Below, in pieces: positions 62,791-64,000 of a DNA stretch of 64,000 nt. This stretch comes from Elasticomyces elasticus. Lineage: Eukaryota; Ascomycota; Dothideomycetes; Mycosphaerellales; Teratosphaeriaceae. Both the position numbers and the translations under genes were made by a program. The stretch is taken from contig JAVRQT010000003.1 in assembly GCA_035926095.1 (NCBI GenBank), positions 434,001-498,000 on the forward strand, in the 5' to 3' direction. How positions within the stretch are numbered: the stretch's first letter is position 1; every line of letters starts with the position of its first letter. The notes beneath the pieces were generated by a model. It was not told where the DNA came from, searched no databases, and was given only the letters and a program-made list of their open reading frames with translations.

Positions 62791-64000
62791 ATGGCACCGC
62801 TCAAGAGCTGGCTGAAGATCGACTCTAGTTCACATTTTTCGTTGCACAATCTCCCCTTTGGCATCATCTCCACAACAGCGAACCCTGATCCGCATCCAGC
62901 CGTGGCTATAGGAGACCAGGTGCTTGACTTGGCAGTATTCACCGCAGGAAATGGCTTTTCAGCTTTGTCAATAATCCAACCACACCAGGCGGTCTTCTCA
63001 CGGCCAACATTGAACGACTTCGCGGCCTTGGGTCGGCCTATGCACCGTGTTGTAGGAGAATATCTGCAAAGCGTCCTGTTGGAAGACAGCCCATTTCCCG
63101 GCGTGCTGAAGGAGAACTCGAGCCTCCGTCACAATGCCATACTACCTCAGAAGGACTGTGGTATGCACATGCCGATGAAAATCACCGACTACACAGATTT
63201 TTATGCTGGTCTGCATCACGCATACAATGTTGGAGTGCTGTTCCGCGGACCGCAAAACGCACTGCAGCCCAACTACAAGCACCTCCCCGTAGGGTACCAT
63301 GGTCGAGCAGGCAGTGTGGTGGTCTCTGGTACTCCGATTAGACGTCCTAACGGGCAGATCCTCACAGACCCTGCTGTAAAAGAGCCTGTTATCGGTCCTT
63401 GCCGTAAGCTCGATATGGAACTAGAGCTTGGGTGTTTCGTGTGCAAGCCTTCGAAGATGGGGGATCCTGTCAGGATCGATGATGCTGCCGACCACCTTTT
63501 TGGTATTGTATTGATGAACGACTGGTCAGCGAGAGATATACAGGCATGGGAGTATGTCCCGCTTGGTCCGTTCAACAGCAAGAACTTTGGCACCAGCATC
63601 TCGGCATGGGTCGTACTTATGGATGCTCTCGAACCATTCGCGAGTACTGGTTTGCACAATGACATGAAGACACTGCCCTATCTGGACGAAAAGGGCAAGA
63701 AGACACATTACGACATCAGTTTATCTGTGATTCTGAGTACTGCGTCTGGGAGCTCATCTACGATATGCAAGACCACAGCTACCAACTTGCTGTTCTCCTT
63801 CCCGCAGATGCTAGCGCACCATACGGTCGGCGGGTGTCCGTTCAACGTAGGCGACTTACTCGGCTCAGGCACTATCAGCGGCGAGTCAAAGTCGCAAAAA
63901 GGCTGCTTACTCGAGCAGAGCGAGAATGGCAAGATCAGCATAACTCTCGACGGTGGCCAGGATCGAATGTTTCTCGAAGACGGCGATACCATCACCATTG
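62791..64000 (+). CDS. fahA: Fumarylacetoacetase, 3' end cut by the window
   Basis: Cleaves fumarylacetoacetate to fumarate and acetoacetate, the last step of tyrosine breakdown; cytosolic, needs Ca2+ or Mg2+. The open frame runs unbroken from ATG 62791 to the window end, 403 codons, so about 25-35 residues are missing. Start: APLKSWLKIDSSSHFSLHNL. Active-site and metal elements are kept: ITDYTDFYAGLHHAYNVGVL (Asp and His of the DxxDF..H motif), LDMELELGCFVCKP (metal Glu pair), and LMNDWSARDIQAWEYVPLGP (Asp of the NDWSARD box). The neighbouring hmgA is divergent. In A. nidulans maiA is next to fahA; it may lie beyond 64000. Confidence 0.96.
   Translation, partial: MAPLKSWLKIDSSSHFSLHNLPFGIISTTANPDPHPAVAIGDQVLDLAVFTAGNGFSALSIIQPHQAVFSRPTLNDFAALGRPMHRVVGEYLQSVLLEDSPFPGVLKENSSLRHNAILPQKDCGMHMPMKITDYTDFYAGLHHAYNVGVLFRGPQNALQPNYKHLPVGYHGRAGSVVVSGTPIRRPNGQILTDPAVKEPVIGPCRKLDMELELGCFVCKPSKMGDPVRIDDAADHLFGIVLMNDWSARDIQAWEYVPLGPFNSKNFGTSISAWVVLMDALEPFASTGLHNDMKTLPYLDEKGKKTHYDISLSVILSTASGSSSTICKTTATNLLFSFPQMLAHHTVGGCPFNVGDLLGSGTISGESKSQKGCLLEQSENGKISITLDGGQDRMFLEDGDTITI

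Noticed and set aside
62529..62942. 137-aa minus-strand ORF across the hmgA-fahA promoter
   Set aside because: Overlaps the fahA start antisense and has no family features.

Overview
The window is nuclear DNA of a filamentous ascomycete. Genes are dense, introns are short (about 45-104 nt) with GT..AG ends and visible CTAAC/CTGAC-type branch points, and there are Zn2Cys6 and MATA_HMG-type transcription factors, a five-exon beta-tubulin and a homogentisate/fumarylacetoacetate gene pair. Gene content and protein style suggest a Dothideomycete, perhaps Capnodiales/Mycosphaerellales; that placement is inference. I saw no CRISPR, rRNA, convincing tRNA or intact transposon.

Layout. 0.3-3.1 kb: aldo-keto reductase and a PAP2 lipid phosphatase. 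3.9-11.6 kb: a conserved hypothetical protein, a SNF5-type remodeler subunit with a GATA finger, and two coiled-coil proteins. 11.8-17.6 kb: PUF6, head-to-head with a SulP/STAS/cNMP vacuolar-type transporter (Vsb1-like). 18.0-25.0 kb: two Zn2Cys6 regulators (the second CTF1-beta/FarB-like) around a probably secreted epoxide hydrolase. 26.5-30.8 kb: a large PMC-type Ca2+-ATPase. 32.5-36.4 kb: an F-box-like protein and a head-to-head GIR2/ACL4 pair. 39.0-45.3 kb: an HMG-box regulator behind a 2.6-kb upstream region, ATP10, beta-tubulin, and a mitochondrial-type protein that shares the tubulin promoter. 46.4-49.5 kb: a broken NAD-dependent epimerase gene, then RPL35 head-to-head with GOS1. 49.5-52.7 kb: gene-poor, with one or two possible small proteins. 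52.7-56.6 kb: a divergent 14-3-3-like protein and a Cu-only superoxide dismutase whose wall stalk and GPI signal lie behind an in-frame TAG. 57.2-60.6 kb: a two-SDR Fox2-like enzyme without its hydratase domain, and a hypothetical gene; each has a copy of the same 66-bp element upstream. 60.9-64.0 kb: divergent hmgA and fahA (tyrosine/phenylalanine breakdown), the latter cut by the window end.

Common themes are ribosome biogenesis and translation (PUF6, GIR2, ACL4, RPL35), fatty-acid and aromatic catabolism (CTF1/Far regulator, Fox2-like, hmgA/fahA), and cell-surface or secreted functions (epoxide hydrolase, SOD). Exon limits were read by eye from splice consensus, reading frame and protein continuity. 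Functional calls rest on remembered family motifs, not on searches.
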